26,757 nucleotides of DNA from Bacillota bacterium (lineage in GTDB: Bacteria > Bacillota_C > Negativicutes > CTSoil-072): positions 1 to 26,757 of the forward strand of contig JAGFXW010000009.1 in the NCBI GenBank assembly GCA_017861495.1, read 5' to 3'. Position numbers and translations under genes: made by a program. Positions 6,382 to 14,280 of this stretch are shown one piece after another. The notes beneath the pieces were generated by a model that was not told the DNA's origin, did no database searches, and saw only the letters and a program-made list of their open reading frames with translations. The first letter of the stretch is position 1. Every line of letters starts with the position of its first letter.

Positions 6382-7974
6382 GTGATGGAGCGAAGCTATG
6401 TTTTGCCGGTATGGGAAAACCAGAAGAATTTATCAGTCAAGAGCTATGATGTCGTAGTTGTTGGTGCAGGCATTGCCGGAATGACAGTGGCTTTATCCAT
6501 CGATCCCAGGCTGCAGGTGGCGCTTGTCAGCAAAGAACAAGTGGCCGAAAGCAGCACCTATAAAGCGCAGGGCGGCATTGCCGTGGCGGTAGGACCGGAT
6601 GACAGCGCGCAGGATCACTTTTTGGATACCGTGAAAGTCGGGCAGGGGTTATGTTGTGAAGAAACGGTGCAAATTTTGGCTGGAGAGGGTCCGGGCGGGT
6701 TGAAATTCCTCCAATCACTGGGGGCAGATTTTTGCCATACCCAGTTCGGCTTGGATTTGACGAAAGAAGCGGCCCATTCACGTAACCGGGTGGTTCACTA
6801 CTACGACTATACCGGAAAATATGTTGCGGAATTATTGGCTGGCGAAGTCAGGCGGCGGAGTAATATCGACCGGCTTGGCGATTCCTTTTTATTGGATATC
6901 GTGACTGGGCCGGAACGATGTTGCGGCTGCCTGATTGAATATGGCCGCGGGACGGTGTATCTTCAAGCAGCAGCAGTTGTTGTTGCGACGGGTGGATACA
7001 GCGGATTGTTCAAACGGTCTACCAATGAAGTATCGGCAAGCGGTGATGGGATTGCTGCCGCCTATCGCGCCGGCGCTGTGATTGCGGACATGGAGTTTGT
7101 CCAGTTCCATCCGACGGCAACAACGTTGCCATCAGGGAAGGTCTTTTTATTGACGGAGGCATTGCGCGGTGAAGGAGCAGTGTTGCGTAATTCGGCGGGC
7201 GACCGGTTTATACAGCGTTACCATCCGAGTGGGGAGCTTGCTCCGCGTGACGAAGTGTCACGGGCGATTCTGCTCGAAATTGAGCGCCAGGGCGGCGGAC
7301 CGGTCTATCTGGATGCCCGGCATCTTGGAAAAGCGGCTCTGACCGACCGCTTCCGGCAGGTTTATGCGGAATTGGCCAACAACAATTGCCATTTGGAACG
7401 CGATCTGGTTGCTGTAACTCCTGCGGCTCATTATACGATCGGCGGGATTAAAACGGACCTATGGGGAAGGACAAATGTTGCCTCATTGTTTGCCTGCGGC
7501 GAGGCTGCGGCAACGGGTGTCCATGGCGCTAACCGGTTGGCCAGCAACTCTTTATTGGAAGGTCTTGTCTTCGGACGCAGGATAGCGGCCTATATTAATG
7601 ATACGCTTCGGACAGCGCGAAAATCCCCTGTTGTTCCAGAGTGCACTGCGGAAGCAGGGCTTGTCTTGGATGATTTAACCCTGTTGCGGAACAAATTGGA
7701 TAGTGTTGCGGGAGTTGTACGCAAGGGCGAAGAGTTAGCGGATGTGTTGAAATGGTTGCGCAAGAATAAAATGGACCGGTCGTTTGCTGCGATAAGCAGG
7801 AACCAGTGTCATGCCTTTAATGCGTATCAATTGGCGGGATTACTGTTGGAGGCGGCTCTGTTGCGGACGGAAAGCCGGGGAGCACACTATCGTGTCGATT
7901 TTCCGGAGAAAAATGACAGGCAGTTTCGTAAACACACCCTGCAGCAATGGGGACAAAAAGCGCGCATGACATAG
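6382..7974 (+). CDS. nadB: L-aspartate oxidase NadB
   Basis: FAD enzyme of the succinate dehydrogenase/fumarate reductase flavoprotein superfamily that oxidises L-aspartate to iminoaspartate, handed to NadA. At 530 residues it has normal length. It shows the dinucleotide-binding VVVGAGIAGMTVA near residue 25, the SSTYKAQGGIAVA substrate loop, EFVQFHPTA, LAPRDEVSRAI (active-site Arg region), HYTIGGIKTD and the C-terminal GVHGANRLASNSLLEG. The start is GTG at 6382, immediately after the nadA stop, with GGAGG eight bases upstream; the ATG at 6385 is possible too. In anaerobes the electron acceptor is usually fumarate rather than oxygen. nadC, often third in this operon, is not present after it; a terminator region follows instead. 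Confidence 0.96.
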   Translation: MMERSYVLPVWENQKNLSVKSYDVVVVGAGIAGMTVALSIDPRLQVALVSKEQVAESSTYKAQGGIAVAVGPDDSAQDHFLDTVKVGQGLCCEETVQILAGEGPGGLKFLQSLGADFCHTQFGLDLTKEAAHSRNRVVHYYDYTGKYVAELLAGEVRRRSNIDRLGDSFLLDIVTGPERCCGCLIEYGRGTVYLQAAAVVVATGGYSGLFKRSTNEVSASGDGIAAAYRAGAVIADMEFVQFHPTATTLPSGKVFLLTEALRGEGAVLRNSAGDRFIQRYHPSGELAPRDEVSRAILLEIERQGGGPVYLDARHLGKAALTDRFRQVYAELANNNCHLERDLVAVTPAAHYTIGGIKTDLWGRTNVASLFACGEAAATGVHGANRLASNSLLEGLVFGRRIAAYINDTLRTARKSPVVPECTAEAGLVLDDLTLLRNKLDSVAGVVRKGEELADVLKWLRKNKMDRSFAAISRNQCHAFNAYQLAGLLLEAALLRTESRGAHYRVDFPEKNDRQFRKHTLQQWGQKARMT

Positions 7975-8053
7975 AAACCGGGTTAGGGATTATGCAATTG
8001 ATCCCATATAATTTATGCAGCGCACGCTAGAGGAACTGACAGTCAAAGAAGAG

Positions 8054-8093
8054 ACAGTCCTTGGGGATTATTGTCCCTGGGGCTGTTTTTTTT
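8054..8093 (+). terminator. Intrinsic terminator after nadB
   Basis: An imperfect hairpin (ACAGTCC...GGGGACTGT-like pairing: ACAG at 8054-8057 with CTGT at 8083-8086, then CC/GG and GGGA/TCCC inside) is followed by eight Ts. It ends the nadAB transcript and confirms that nadC is not part of it. The 7975-8282 gap otherwise holds only the dyad and promoter listed next. Confidence 0.8.
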
Positions 8094-8124
8094 GGTACAC
8101 CCAAAAGTATCAATCTGGTGTACC
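8094..8124. promoter_or_regulatory. Inverted repeat upstream of the UxaA-like operon
   Basis: GGTACACC (8094-8101) and GGTGTACC (8117-8124) are exact 8-bp inverted repeats 15 bp apart, so the half-site centres lie 23 bp apart, about two helical turns. The site is roughly 80 bp upstream of the promoter at 8204, a position that fits an activator. The protein is unknown. Confidence 0.45.
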
Positions 8125-8203
8125 TAAGAGCGGCACAAGCCGGTTTTCTAAATTTTTCTGCGAATTTTATCACGCTGCCGCAAAATGCAGGAGATCAGGT
8201 GAA

Positions 8204-8232
8204 TGGGCAAAACGGGAAAATTACGTTATAAT
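8204..8232 (+). promoter_or_regulatory. Promoter of the UxaA-like operon
   Basis: TGGGCA (8204-8209), a 17-bp spacer and a consensus TATAAT (8227-8232). The weak -35 box would fit a promoter that needs an activator. Transcription would start near 8239, about 45 bases before the first gene. Confidence 0.5.
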
Positions 8233-8282
8233 TTGACTAGGGAGAAATGAAAGCAGCGTGAGTTTGGTTGGGAGGTGGAAAG

Positions 8283-8585
8283 ATGGAAAACAAAGCCAGT
8301 GCTATTGTTATGAAGCCGAATGACAGTGTAGCGACTGTTGTGGAAGAAGTCCAGGCCGGCAGTGACGTGCTGCTGGAGGTAAATGGGGCAACGAGGACGG
8401 TTCATGTAACGCAGCGGATTCCGTTTGGACATAAGTTTGCCCTGAAAGACATTGCCAAGGGCGAGATGGTTATCAAATACGGGGAAGCGATCGGCGCGGC
8501 AACACAAGACATTCAAATTGGCCAGCATGTACACGTTCATAACGTGGAGAGCTGCCGCGGCCGCGGGGATAAACAAGCCAAATAG
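8283..8585 (+). CDS. UxaA-family dehydratase/lyase, small (SAF-domain) subunit
   Basis: A 100-residue protein made almost entirely of a SAF domain, as in the N-terminus of altronate dehydratase UxaA and in the small subunit of sulfolactate sulfo-lyase (SuyA). Diagnostic stretches are VTQRIPFGHKFALKDIAKGEMVIKYGEAIGAAT (residues about 42-74) and the end GQHVHVHNVES. The small subunit helps bind a sugar-acid or hydroxy-acid substrate for the metal-dependent elimination done by the large subunit. The ATG at 8283 follows GGAGGTGG by about five bases. The gene for the large subunit begins 41 bp later, so the two are clearly one enzyme. Altronate, galactarate, sulfolactate or another hydroxy acid cannot be told apart from the sequence. 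Confidence 0.88.
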   Translation: MENKASAIVMKPNDSVATVVEEVQAGSDVLLEVNGATRTVHVTQRIPFGHKFALKDIAKGEMVIKYGEAIGAATQDIQIGQHVHVHNVESCRGRGDKQAK

Positions 8586-8626
8586 CGGATCTGCAGGGAA
8601 AAAGACTGGTGAAGAGGTGTGAAAAT

Positions 8627-9790
8627 ATGGAGTTTATGGGTTATCGTCGGTCTGATGGTAGCGTGGGGATACGGAATCATGTATTGGTGATGCCAACGGT
8701 TGTTTGCGCCAACCGTGTAGCGCGGGGCATTGCCCAAAATGTCCAGGGAGCGGTTTGGTTTGAGCACCAGCATGGCTGTTCCCAGATCGGTGCGGACGCC
8801 GCCTTGACTGAAAAGATTTTGCTGCAGCATGGAACGCATCCGAATGTTTCCGGCGTAGTTGTCGTCGGGTTAGGCTGTGAAACCATCCGGGCGCAGGATA
8901 TTGCGGCGGAAATCAAGAGGCAGTGCCCGTATAAAACGGTCCACTGCGTTATCATGCAGGACGAAGGCGGATCCTTTAAGGCAATTGCTGCCGGATCCAG
9001 CGCCGCGCAAAAAATGCTGATGGAAGCATCGTTGCTGGAACGGGAACCGATCAATGCCAGTGAATTAATCCTTGGGACGGAATGCGGCGGGTCGGATGCC
9101 TGTTCGGGGATGTCTGCCAATCCGGCGTTAGGGTATGCCAGCGATTTGCTGATTGATGCCGGCGGAACCGTAATTTTGGCGGAAACGCCGGAATTGATCG
9201 GCGCCGAGCATTTGGTCGCTGCCCGGGCAGTGAACGAACAGGTTGCCAAGCGTTGCTATGAAGTGATCCAACAGCGTGAAGACGGGGCGAAAGCGATGGG
9301 CGTCGATATGCGGGGCGGGAATCCTACGCCGGGGAATATCGAGGGTGGACTCACCACGATTGAAGAAAAGTCTCTGGGCTGCGTATACAAAGGCGGCACC
9401 AGACCGTTGCAAGATGTGATCGATTACGGCGACAAAATTACGAAAAAGGGTCTTATCTGGATGGATACGCCGGGGAATGATATTGAGCAATTGACGGCCA
9501 TGGTTGCCGGCGGATGCCATATCGTTGTTTTCACAACCGGCAGGGGAACGGCCACCGGCTCGCCGATTGCCCCGACTGTCAAGATTGCGACGAATACGGC
9601 AATGTATGAAAAGATGAATGATAATATGGATGGCAATGCCGGGACCGTTATTACCGGCGAGGAAACCATCCAGCAAGTCGGGCAGCGTATTTTTGACGAG
9701 ATCCTACGGGTCGCTTCCGGCAAGCGGACGAAAGCGGAACTTTTGGGACAGAACGATTTTTCGATCAGCCGGATCGGTCCGTCCATGTAA
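8627..9790 (+). CDS. UxaA-family dehydratase/lyase, large subunit
   Basis: A 387-residue large subunit of the altronate/galactarate dehydratase family, which removes water (or, in SuyB, sulfite) from 2-hydroxy acids using a divalent metal. Recognisable parts are GYRRSDGSVGIRNHVLVMPT at the start, EHQHGCSQIG (about 52-61), GLGCETI, ECGGSDACSGMSANPALG near the middle, NIEGGLTTIEEKSLG and TTGRGTATGSPIAPTVKI towards the end. E. coli UxaA is a single fusion of about 495 residues; here small and large parts are separate, as in SuyAB and many Firmicute homologues. The ATG at 8627 has AGAGGTG upstream; an in-frame GTG at 8609 is less likely. No uronate-pathway gene (uxaB, uxaC, kdgK) or sulfonate gene is adjacent, so the substrate stays open. 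Confidence 0.9.
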   Translation: MEFMGYRRSDGSVGIRNHVLVMPTVVCANRVARGIAQNVQGAVWFEHQHGCSQIGADAALTEKILLQHGTHPNVSGVVVVGLGCETIRAQDIAAEIKRQCPYKTVHCVIMQDEGGSFKAIAAGSSAAQKMLMEASLLEREPINASELILGTECGGSDACSGMSANPALGYASDLLIDAGGTVILAETPELIGAEHLVAARAVNEQVAKRCYEVIQQREDGAKAMGVDMRGGNPTPGNIEGGLTTIEEKSLGCVYKGGTRPLQDVIDYGDKITKKGLIWMDTPGNDIEQLTAMVAGGCHIVVFTTGRGTATGSPIAPTVKIATNTAMYEKMNDNMDGNAGTVITGEETIQQVGQRIFDEILRVASGKRTKAELLGQNDFSISRIGPSM

Positions 9791-9817
9791 GACAGCAGGA
9801 AAATATTTTCTTTCTTG

Positions 9818-9845
9818 TTGACTATTGTAAAGCCATCGATATAAA
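9818..9845 (+). promoter_or_regulatory. Promoter of the c-di-GMP riboswitch transcript
   Basis: TTGACT (9818-9823), a 16-bp spacer and TATAAA (9840-9845). The start would lie near 9852, just before the aptamer, so the riboswitch is at the very 5' end of the dgt transcript. It begins 27 bp after the large UxaA-like subunit gene. Confidence 0.65.
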
Positions 9846-9867
9846 ATGGATATAAGTAGAAATTGGA

Positions 9868-9947
9868 TTGGCAAACTTACCGAAAGGTAAGGACGCAAAA
9901 CCATGGATCTAAGAGTGCCTTGCACTTATGATTGCCAGGTTGCGACG
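9868..9947 (+). ncRNA. Cyclic di-GMP-I riboswitch aptamer (GEMM-I)
   Basis: The conserved core is present in order: GGCAAAC, a 6-bp stem CTTACC/GGTAAG (9876-9881 with 9886-9891) capped by a GAAA tetraloop (9882-9885), then GGACGCAAAaCC, then the second arm with CTAAG (9909-9913), an AGTGC/GCACT hairpin (9914-9918 with 9922-9926) and TATGA (9927-9931), and finally GCCAGGTTGC. The TCTAAG/TATGA pair is the 11-nt GAAA tetraloop receptor (canonical CCTAAG/TATGG) with a compensatory C-G to U-A change, strong support for the docked fold. GEMM-I RNAs bind c-di-GMP with very high affinity. An intrinsic terminator lies nine bases further on, so control is probably at transcription elongation of dgt. 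Whether ligand turns it on or off cannot be fixed by eye. Confidence 0.92.
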
Positions 9948-9955
9948 TGTGATGA

Positions 9956-9982
9956 GCGCCGGCCTGTAAGGCCGGCGCTTTT
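9956..9982 (+). terminator. Expression-platform terminator of the c-di-GMP riboswitch
   Basis: A perfect 10-bp GC-rich stem GCGCCGGCCT/AGGCCGGCGC (9956-9965 with 9969-9978) with a GTA loop and TTTT. It stands between the aptamer and dgt. The aptamer's 3' strand (about 9938-9947) lies just before the stem, so competition would need a further antiterminator pairing that is not obvious. Confidence 0.85.
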
Positions 9983-10023
9983 GCAGTTGGAAGGGAATTT
10001 ATTCTTTGCTAATTCGTACCGAT

Positions 10024-10045
10024 AAATAACGTTTAAATAACGTTT
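10024..10045. repeat. Tandem 11-bp direct repeat upstream of dgt
   Basis: AAATAACGTTT occurs twice with no gap (10024-10034 and 10035-10045). Each copy carries AACGTT and the copies are one helical turn apart. It could be a protein binding site between the riboswitch terminator and the gene. No role is known. Confidence 0.6.
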
Positions 10046-10078
10046 TGCAAACGGCCTTTTTACGGAGGTGGCGGGGAA

Positions 10079-11305
10079 ATGGAACGCGGTTTATTCCGGA
10101 CAGTGAGTGCTGCAGAAGGAAACGCAAAATGGGGGCAAAGTATTTGCCGTCTTCGGCCGATTTATCAAAAAGCGGATGATATCCGTAGTGAATTTGCCCG
10201 CGATTATACCCGCATTTTGCACAGCACTGCGTACAGACGGCTAAAACACAAGACACAGGTGTTTTTCGCGACTCGCAATGATCATATCTGTACCCGCATT
10301 GAACATGTCAACCATGTGGCTTCTGTCAGCTATACCATAGCGAATTATCTCGGCCTGAATACGGAGCTTACCAATGCAATCGCTATCGGCCATGACTTGG
10401 GCCATGCGCCGTTTGGCCATGCCGGTGAAGAAATTTTGCAGGAGATCATGCTGCGGGAAATTGGCAAAACCTTCTGGCATGAACGCAACAGTTTACGGCT
10501 TGTCGATCGCTGTGAAACACTGCCCGACAGCGAAGGGAATGAACATAACCTGAACTTGACCTATGCAGTACGGGACGGAATCGTATGCCATTGCGGTGAA
10601 GTGGATGAAAACTCGATTTTTCCCCGCGCAGAAGCATTTGACTTGTATACGGTAGAAAAGTCAAATCATTACCCGCCGTTTACCTGGGAAGGATGTGTTG
10701 TCAAGATTGCCGACAAGATATCCTATTTGGGACGTGATATTGAGGATGCCCGCATGCTGAAGGTCTTAAGTGTCAGCGAAACCAAGGAGCTGGTCCGGAT
10801 TGGCCGTGAATTTGGAAAAATTCGGGTAACAGAGATTAACAATACCTTGTTGATGCATCACTTTATTGTTGATTTATGCAAAAACAGTTCGCCGGACAAT
10901 GGAATTTCGTTTTCGGACAATTATCTGAAGCTGATCGATACGTTAAAGAGCTTCAATTATGAGTATATTTACAAGCACGAACGGCTGACGAATTACAAGC
11001 GCTATGCGGAATTGGTGATAGACAGCATTTTTCATACGCTGTTGAACCGCTACAAGGGGAAAACGACGTTGGAGGCTTTGGAACGGTATCGGGATGTTTA
11101 TCCAGCTCTGGTTCAGACGTTCAATGACTGGCTGTTAAAATATTCGGACATGGGCCGCAAGGACAAGAAAGGCGGCCGATATCGGAATGCAATCTTGTAT
11201 CGACTCGAAAACAGGCAAGAATATGCCCAGGCGATCGTTGACTATATTTCTGGCATGACTGATCATTTTGCCATTCGAATTTTCAATGAAATAACTACAT
11301 TTTGA
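10079..11305 (+). CDS. dgt: dGTPase (deoxyguanosinetriphosphate triphosphohydrolase) family protein
   Basis: A 408-residue HD-domain hydrolase expected to cut dGTP (or other dNTPs) to the deoxynucleoside plus triphosphate. The family start is [20 protein letters not shown] (about 39-58). The metal site is visible: H76 in RIEHVNHV, H105-D106 in [14 protein letters not shown] and D212 in [23 protein letters not shown] lies eight bases before the ATG. Ten bases separate its stop from the next hydrolase gene, so the two form an operon. The leader carries a c-di-GMP-I riboswitch and terminator, which is the only visible control. Nucleotide preference cannot be read from sequence; many relatives act on several dNTPs and some serve as phage defence. 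Confidence 0.93.
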   Translation: MERGLFRTVSAAEGNAKWGQSICRLRPIYQKADDIRSEFARDYTRILHSTAYRRLKHKTQVFFATRNDHICTRIEHVNHVASVSYTIANYLGLNTELTNAIAIGHDLGHAPFGHAGEEILQEIMLREIGKTFWHERNSLRLVDRCETLPDSEGNEHNLNLTYAVRDGIVCHCGEVDENSIFPRAEAFDLYTVEKSNHYPPFTWEGCVVKIADKISYLGRDIEDARMLKVLSVSETKELVRIGREFGKIRVTEINNTLLMHHFIVDLCKNSSPDNGISFSDNYLKLIDTLKSFNYEYIYKHERLTNYKRYAELVIDSIFHTLLNRYKGKTTLEALERYRDVYPALVQTFNDWLLKYSDMGRKDKKGGRYRNAILYRLENRQEYAQAIVDYISGMTDHFAIRIFNEITTF

Positions 11306-11315
11306 GGTAAGGAAA

Positions 11316-11909
11316 ATGAGTCATTTTTTTGCTTTTTTATCACGGTTGAAATTTATTCAGCGCTGGGGCCTTATGCGCAATACGACCCAAGAAAATATCC
11401 AGGAACACAGCTTGCAGGTCGCTATGATCGCGCACGGTTTGGCCGCGATCCGGAATACCTATTTTGGCGGCGAAGTTGATTTGGGAAAAGTAGCGCTGTT
11501 GGGAATGTATCATGAGGTGTCGGAAATTTTTACCGGCGACTTGCCGACTCCGGTAAAGTATTTTAATCCACAGATTAAAACCGTTTATAAAGAAATTGAG
11601 AACCTGGCGCAACAAAAACTGTATCATATGCTGCCTGAAGAATTGAAAGCATCGTATCGGCACTTGCTGATGAACCAAGAGGAAGACAAGTCGTTATGGG
11701 AAATTGTAAAAGCGGCCGATAAATTATGCGCCTATTTAAAATGCATGGAAGAACTTAAAATGGGCAATCAAGAGTTTTCGACCGCTTTTCAAATGATCGG
11801 GAAAGAACTGGAAGAAAATAAACTGCCGGAGGTAGGCTATTTTCTGAATGTCTTTGTGCCGAGTTTCTCGTTGCCGTTAGACGAATTGCAATATTTGGAT
11901 CATCACTAA
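11316..11909 (+). CDS. yfbR: YfbR-type 5'-deoxynucleotidase (HD domain)
   Basis: A 197-residue HD hydrolase closely following E. coli YfbR, which dephosphorylates deoxynucleoside 5'-monophosphates. Shared landmarks are [28 protein letters not shown] (H31), [12 protein letters not shown] (D75), [16 protein letters not shown] (D135) and [12 protein letters not shown] at the end. The HD dyad is changed: residues 66-67 read H-E (MYHEVSE) where YfbR has H-D, a conservative swap at a metal ligand. The ATG follows GAGGTAAGG. With dgt it makes a deoxynucleotide-degrading pair: dNTP to deoxynucleoside, and dNMP to deoxynucleoside. Both are likely under the upstream riboswitch. Confidence 0.9.
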   Translation: MSHFFAFLSRLKFIQRWGLMRNTTQENIQEHSLQVAMIAHGLAAIRNTYFGGEVDLGKVALLGMYHEVSEIFTGDLPTPVKYFNPQIKTVYKEIENLAQQKLYHMLPEELKASYRHLLMNQEEDKSLWEIVKAADKLCAYLKCMEELKMGNQEFSTAFQMIGKELEENKLPEVGYFLNVFVPSFSLPLDELQYLDHH

Positions 11910-11936
11910 AGCGCGGAGTTCGCGTAGGCGCTTTAG
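11905..11936 (+). other. Stem-loop over the yfbR stop codon
   Basis: CTAAAGCGC (11905-11913) pairs with GCGCTTTAG (11928-11936). No T-run follows, so it is a weak terminator at best. Transcripts may read on into the chemoreceptor gene 126 bp downstream, in front of which I see no good promoter. Confidence 0.55.
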
Positions 11937-12035
11937 TTGAGAAATCTTCGTCGTTACATCAGGGGGTGAAAAGGATCCGGAGTTAATCTGAAGCAAGGCA
12001 TGAAGTAATTGAAACGAGGGGAGAAGGGAACGTCT

Positions 12036-14006
12036 ATGAAAAGCATTAGAACCAAGCTTGCGGTCATCGTGATTACTTTGTTTGTTATTGCCCTGGCGGC
12101 TTTGGCCGGATTAAACAATTGGCAGGCAAAGAAGCTGTTGATACAGGATGCGGAAACGAATCTTAAATCCGTTGTATTTGCTACCGGAAATGAAGTCAGT
12201 TTATGGATTGATGGCCGTAAAACAGAGGTAGCGGCTATCGCCCGGTCACCAGTTATGGCTGGTGGCAGCCGGGAAACGATGCTGGCCTATTTGGCGAAGG
12301 AAATGGACAACAATAAATTGTACGAAAATATTTTCTGGACGGATGAAAAAGGGAATTTCGATACCCGTGGTGTTCCCGGCAATGCGGCAAACCGGCCTTA
12401 TTTTCAGGAAGCAATGAAAGGGAACATCGCGATTTCCGACCCGATCGTCTCCACCTCTACCGGAAAAACGGTTGTGATTATATCCGCTCCGATCCGCAAC
12501 GGCAATGCGATTATCGGCGCTTTGGTGGGTGCCATCAATGTTGAAGAAGTGGAAAAAAGGATTCTCGCCGTTAAGGTGGAGCAGACCGGTTATGCCTATG
12601 TGTTAAAAAATGACGGAACAATTCTGTTCCATCCCAATAAAGAACTGGCGAACAAGGTAAATGTGAACAGCGATACCAATGCTACGCCGGAATTAAAAGA
12701 AGCGGTAGCCAAAATGCTGAAGGGTGAAAAAGGAATTGCAAGCTATCCGTATAAAGGAGAAGATAAATATCTGGCTTATACGCCGATTGACGGAACAAAT
12801 TGGTCGATGGCCGTTACCGTGCCGGCGAATGAGGTGTTGGCAAAACTTCTCGCTTTCACAATGGGGGCAGTCGTAACGATTGTTGTGATGCTTCTTCTGG
12901 TCAGTATTGTAATCTGGTTTGTGGTGAGCAGAACGGTAAAACCGTTGGGAATTTTGGAAACTGCTGCCGGCCGTATTGCAAACGGAGATCTTACCACTAC
13001 CCGAATTGAAGTCGACTCGCAAGATGAATTGGGCCGGTTGGCGCGAGCGTTTGAAATCATGACTGAAAACCTGCGCAATTTGGTACGGCAAATCGGGAAT
13101 TCCGCCGATCAAATTGCCGCTTCGTCGGAGGAATTGACAGCCGGTTCGGAACAATCGGCGCAGGCTATTACGCAAGTTGCGGGATCCATTAGCGATATGG
13201 CGCATGGAGCGGAAAAACAAATGCAGGCAGTTGACGAAACGTCAGCCGTGGTCACTCAGATTTCAGCCGGTATTCAACAAGTAGCGGCCAGCGCCAACCA
13301 GGTGGCGGAAACTTCATCTGCGGCCGTGGAAAGGGCAAAAGAAGGCGATAAATCCGTAGAAAAAGCGATTAGCCAGATGACCCATATTGAAGAGACAGTC
13401 AATCATTCGGCTCAAGTGGTTGTTACGTTGGGCGAACGATCGAAGGAGATCGGTCAGATCGTGGATACGATTTCCGGAATCGCCGGACAGACGAACCTAT
13501 TGGCGCTTAACGCTGCGATTGAAGCGGCGCGGGCGGGAGAACAGGGCAAAGGATTTGCCGTTGTGGCGGAAGAAGTGCGCAAGTTGGCGGAACAGTCCCA
13601 GGATGCGGCAAAACAAATAGCTGTTTTGATCAGCGAAATTCAGGGAGATACGGATAAGGCCGTTATCGCGATGGAAGAAGGAACCCGTGAAGTGAAAGTG
13701 GGAACAGAAGTTGTTACGACGGCGGGCCAGGCGTTTAAGGAAATCGCGGCAACGATCCAGAAGGCAGCGGAACAAGTGCGGGAAATTTCAGCTGCAATTC
13801 AGCAGATTGCCGGCGGCAGCCAGCAGATTGTTGTTTCTGTGAAGGAAATTGACGGACAAAGCAAGACCGTGGTGGAACAGGCCCAGACGGTGTCGGCGGC
13901 GACCGAAGAACAATCGGCGTCAATGGAGGAAATTGCTTCATCAAGCCAGGCGCTGGCGCAACTGGCGCAGGATTTGCAGGTTGCAGTTGCCAAGTTCAGC
14001 ATATAA
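12036..14006 (+). CDS. Methyl-accepting chemotaxis protein with dCache sensor
   Basis: A 656-residue chemoreceptor. It has TM1 at about 8-27, a periplasmic or outer-face sensing region 30-270 of dCache_1 type ([45 protein letters not shown]), TM2 at about 271-297, a HAMP domain 298-350 ([17 protein letters not shown]) and a long coiled-coil signalling domain. The hairpin tip [20 protein letters not shown] lies near 484-503. There is no C-terminal NWETF-like tether for CheR/CheB. I do not see the YxxxxRxWY signature of amino-acid dCache receptors, so the ligand is unknown. The ATG at 12036 has AAGGG upstream; an earlier in-frame TTG at 12009 is less likely. Confidence 0.95.
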   Translation: MKSIRTKLAVIVITLFVIALAALAGLNNWQAKKLLIQDAETNLKSVVFATGNEVSLWIDGRKTEVAAIARSPVMAGGSRETMLAYLAKEMDNNKLYENIFWTDEKGNFDTRGVPGNAANRPYFQEAMKGNIAISDPIVSTSTGKTVVIISAPIRNGNAIIGALVGAINVEEVEKRILAVKVEQTGYAYVLKNDGTILFHPNKELANKVNVNSDTNATPELKEAVAKMLKGEKGIASYPYKGEDKYLAYTPIDGTNWSMAVTVPANEVLAKLLAFTMGAVVTIVVMLLLVSIVIWFVVSRTVKPLGILETAAGRIANGDLTTTRIEVDSQDELGRLARAFEIMTENLRNLVRQIGNSADQIAASSEELTAGSEQSAQAITQVAGSISDMAHGAEKQMQAVDETSAVVTQISAGIQQVAASANQVAETSSAAVERAKEGDKSVEKAISQMTHIEETVNHSAQVVVTLGERSKEIGQIVDTISGIAGQTNLLALNAAIEAARAGEQGKGFAVVAEEVRKLAEQSQDAAKQIAVLISEIQGDTDKAVIAMEEGTREVKVGTEVVTTAGQAFKEIAATIQKAAEQVREISAAIQQIAGGSQQIVVSVKEIDGQSKTVVEQAQTVSAATEEQSASMEEIASSSQALAQLAQDLQVAVAKFSI

Positions 14007-14055
14007 TCGGCTGAGACAGTGCGGCAAAGATATTCCTAAATCGAATATCCACAGG

Positions 14056-14084
14056 TTGACTTTTCTGCCACTTTCTTTTATAAT
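14056..14084 (+). promoter_or_regulatory. Promoter of the manganese riboswitch transcript
   Basis: TTGACT (14056-14061), a 17-bp spacer and a perfect TATAAT (14079-14084). Transcription would begin near 14091, about ten bases before the aptamer. Confidence 0.8.
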
Positions 14085-14101
14085 TAGTTTAATTGAATAA
14101 T

Positions 14102-14200
14102 TCTGCAAGGGGAGTAACCTTTACAGTATAGTCGTCAATACGGTGTTCACCACACCCGGCTATATTGGCACAGGAATTTTGTGTCGGTAAGACTTTGCTT
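14102..14200 (+). ncRNA. yybP-ykoY manganese riboswitch
   Basis: The family's conserved blocks appear in order: AAGGGGAGTAAC (GGGGAGTA at 14109-14116), GTCGTCAATACGG (14131-14143), CCGGC (14156-14160), a CACAG...TGTG hairpin, and GGTAAGACTTTGC (14186-14198), a variant of the usual TGAGACC block. P1 is formed by GCAAGG (14105-14110) with CTTTGC (14193-14198), one G-U pair. These RNAs sense Mn2+ (Rfam yybP-ykoY). The 3' strand of P1 is also the left arm of the terminator at 14189-14237, so Mn2+ binding should prevent termination and turn the downstream genes on. The usual targets are Mn exporters (MntP), P-type ATPases or TerC proteins; here two small genes of unknown function follow. Confidence 0.9.
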
Positions 14201-14237
14201 ATGTGGTTAAATCATATAAGCAAAGTCTTTTTATTTT
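14189..14237 (+). terminator. Expression-platform terminator of the manganese riboswitch
   Basis: A 17-bp stem with one G-U pair (14189-14205 with 14213-14229), a 7-base loop and the tract TTTATTTT. Its left arm contains the aptamer's P1 3' strand, so the two structures exclude each other. It lies 44 bases before the first gene. Confidence 0.92.
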
Positions 14238-14280
14238 ATAGAAGCTGATCAACCATCAAGAAAGCGAGGGAGAAGACGGA

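Noticed and set aside
8015..8236. 73-residue plus-strand open frame after nadB
   Set aside because: It contains the nadB terminator hairpin and T-run and ends at the next promoter; not coding.
8677..9249. 190-residue minus-strand open frame (and another at 9128-9676)
   Set aside because: Both are antisense shadows of the UxaA-like large subunit gene and show no recognisable domain or start signal.
11940..12035. Possible riboswitch before the chemoreceptor gene
   Set aside because: The region is purine-rich but no conserved aptamer blocks or terminator could be aligned to it.
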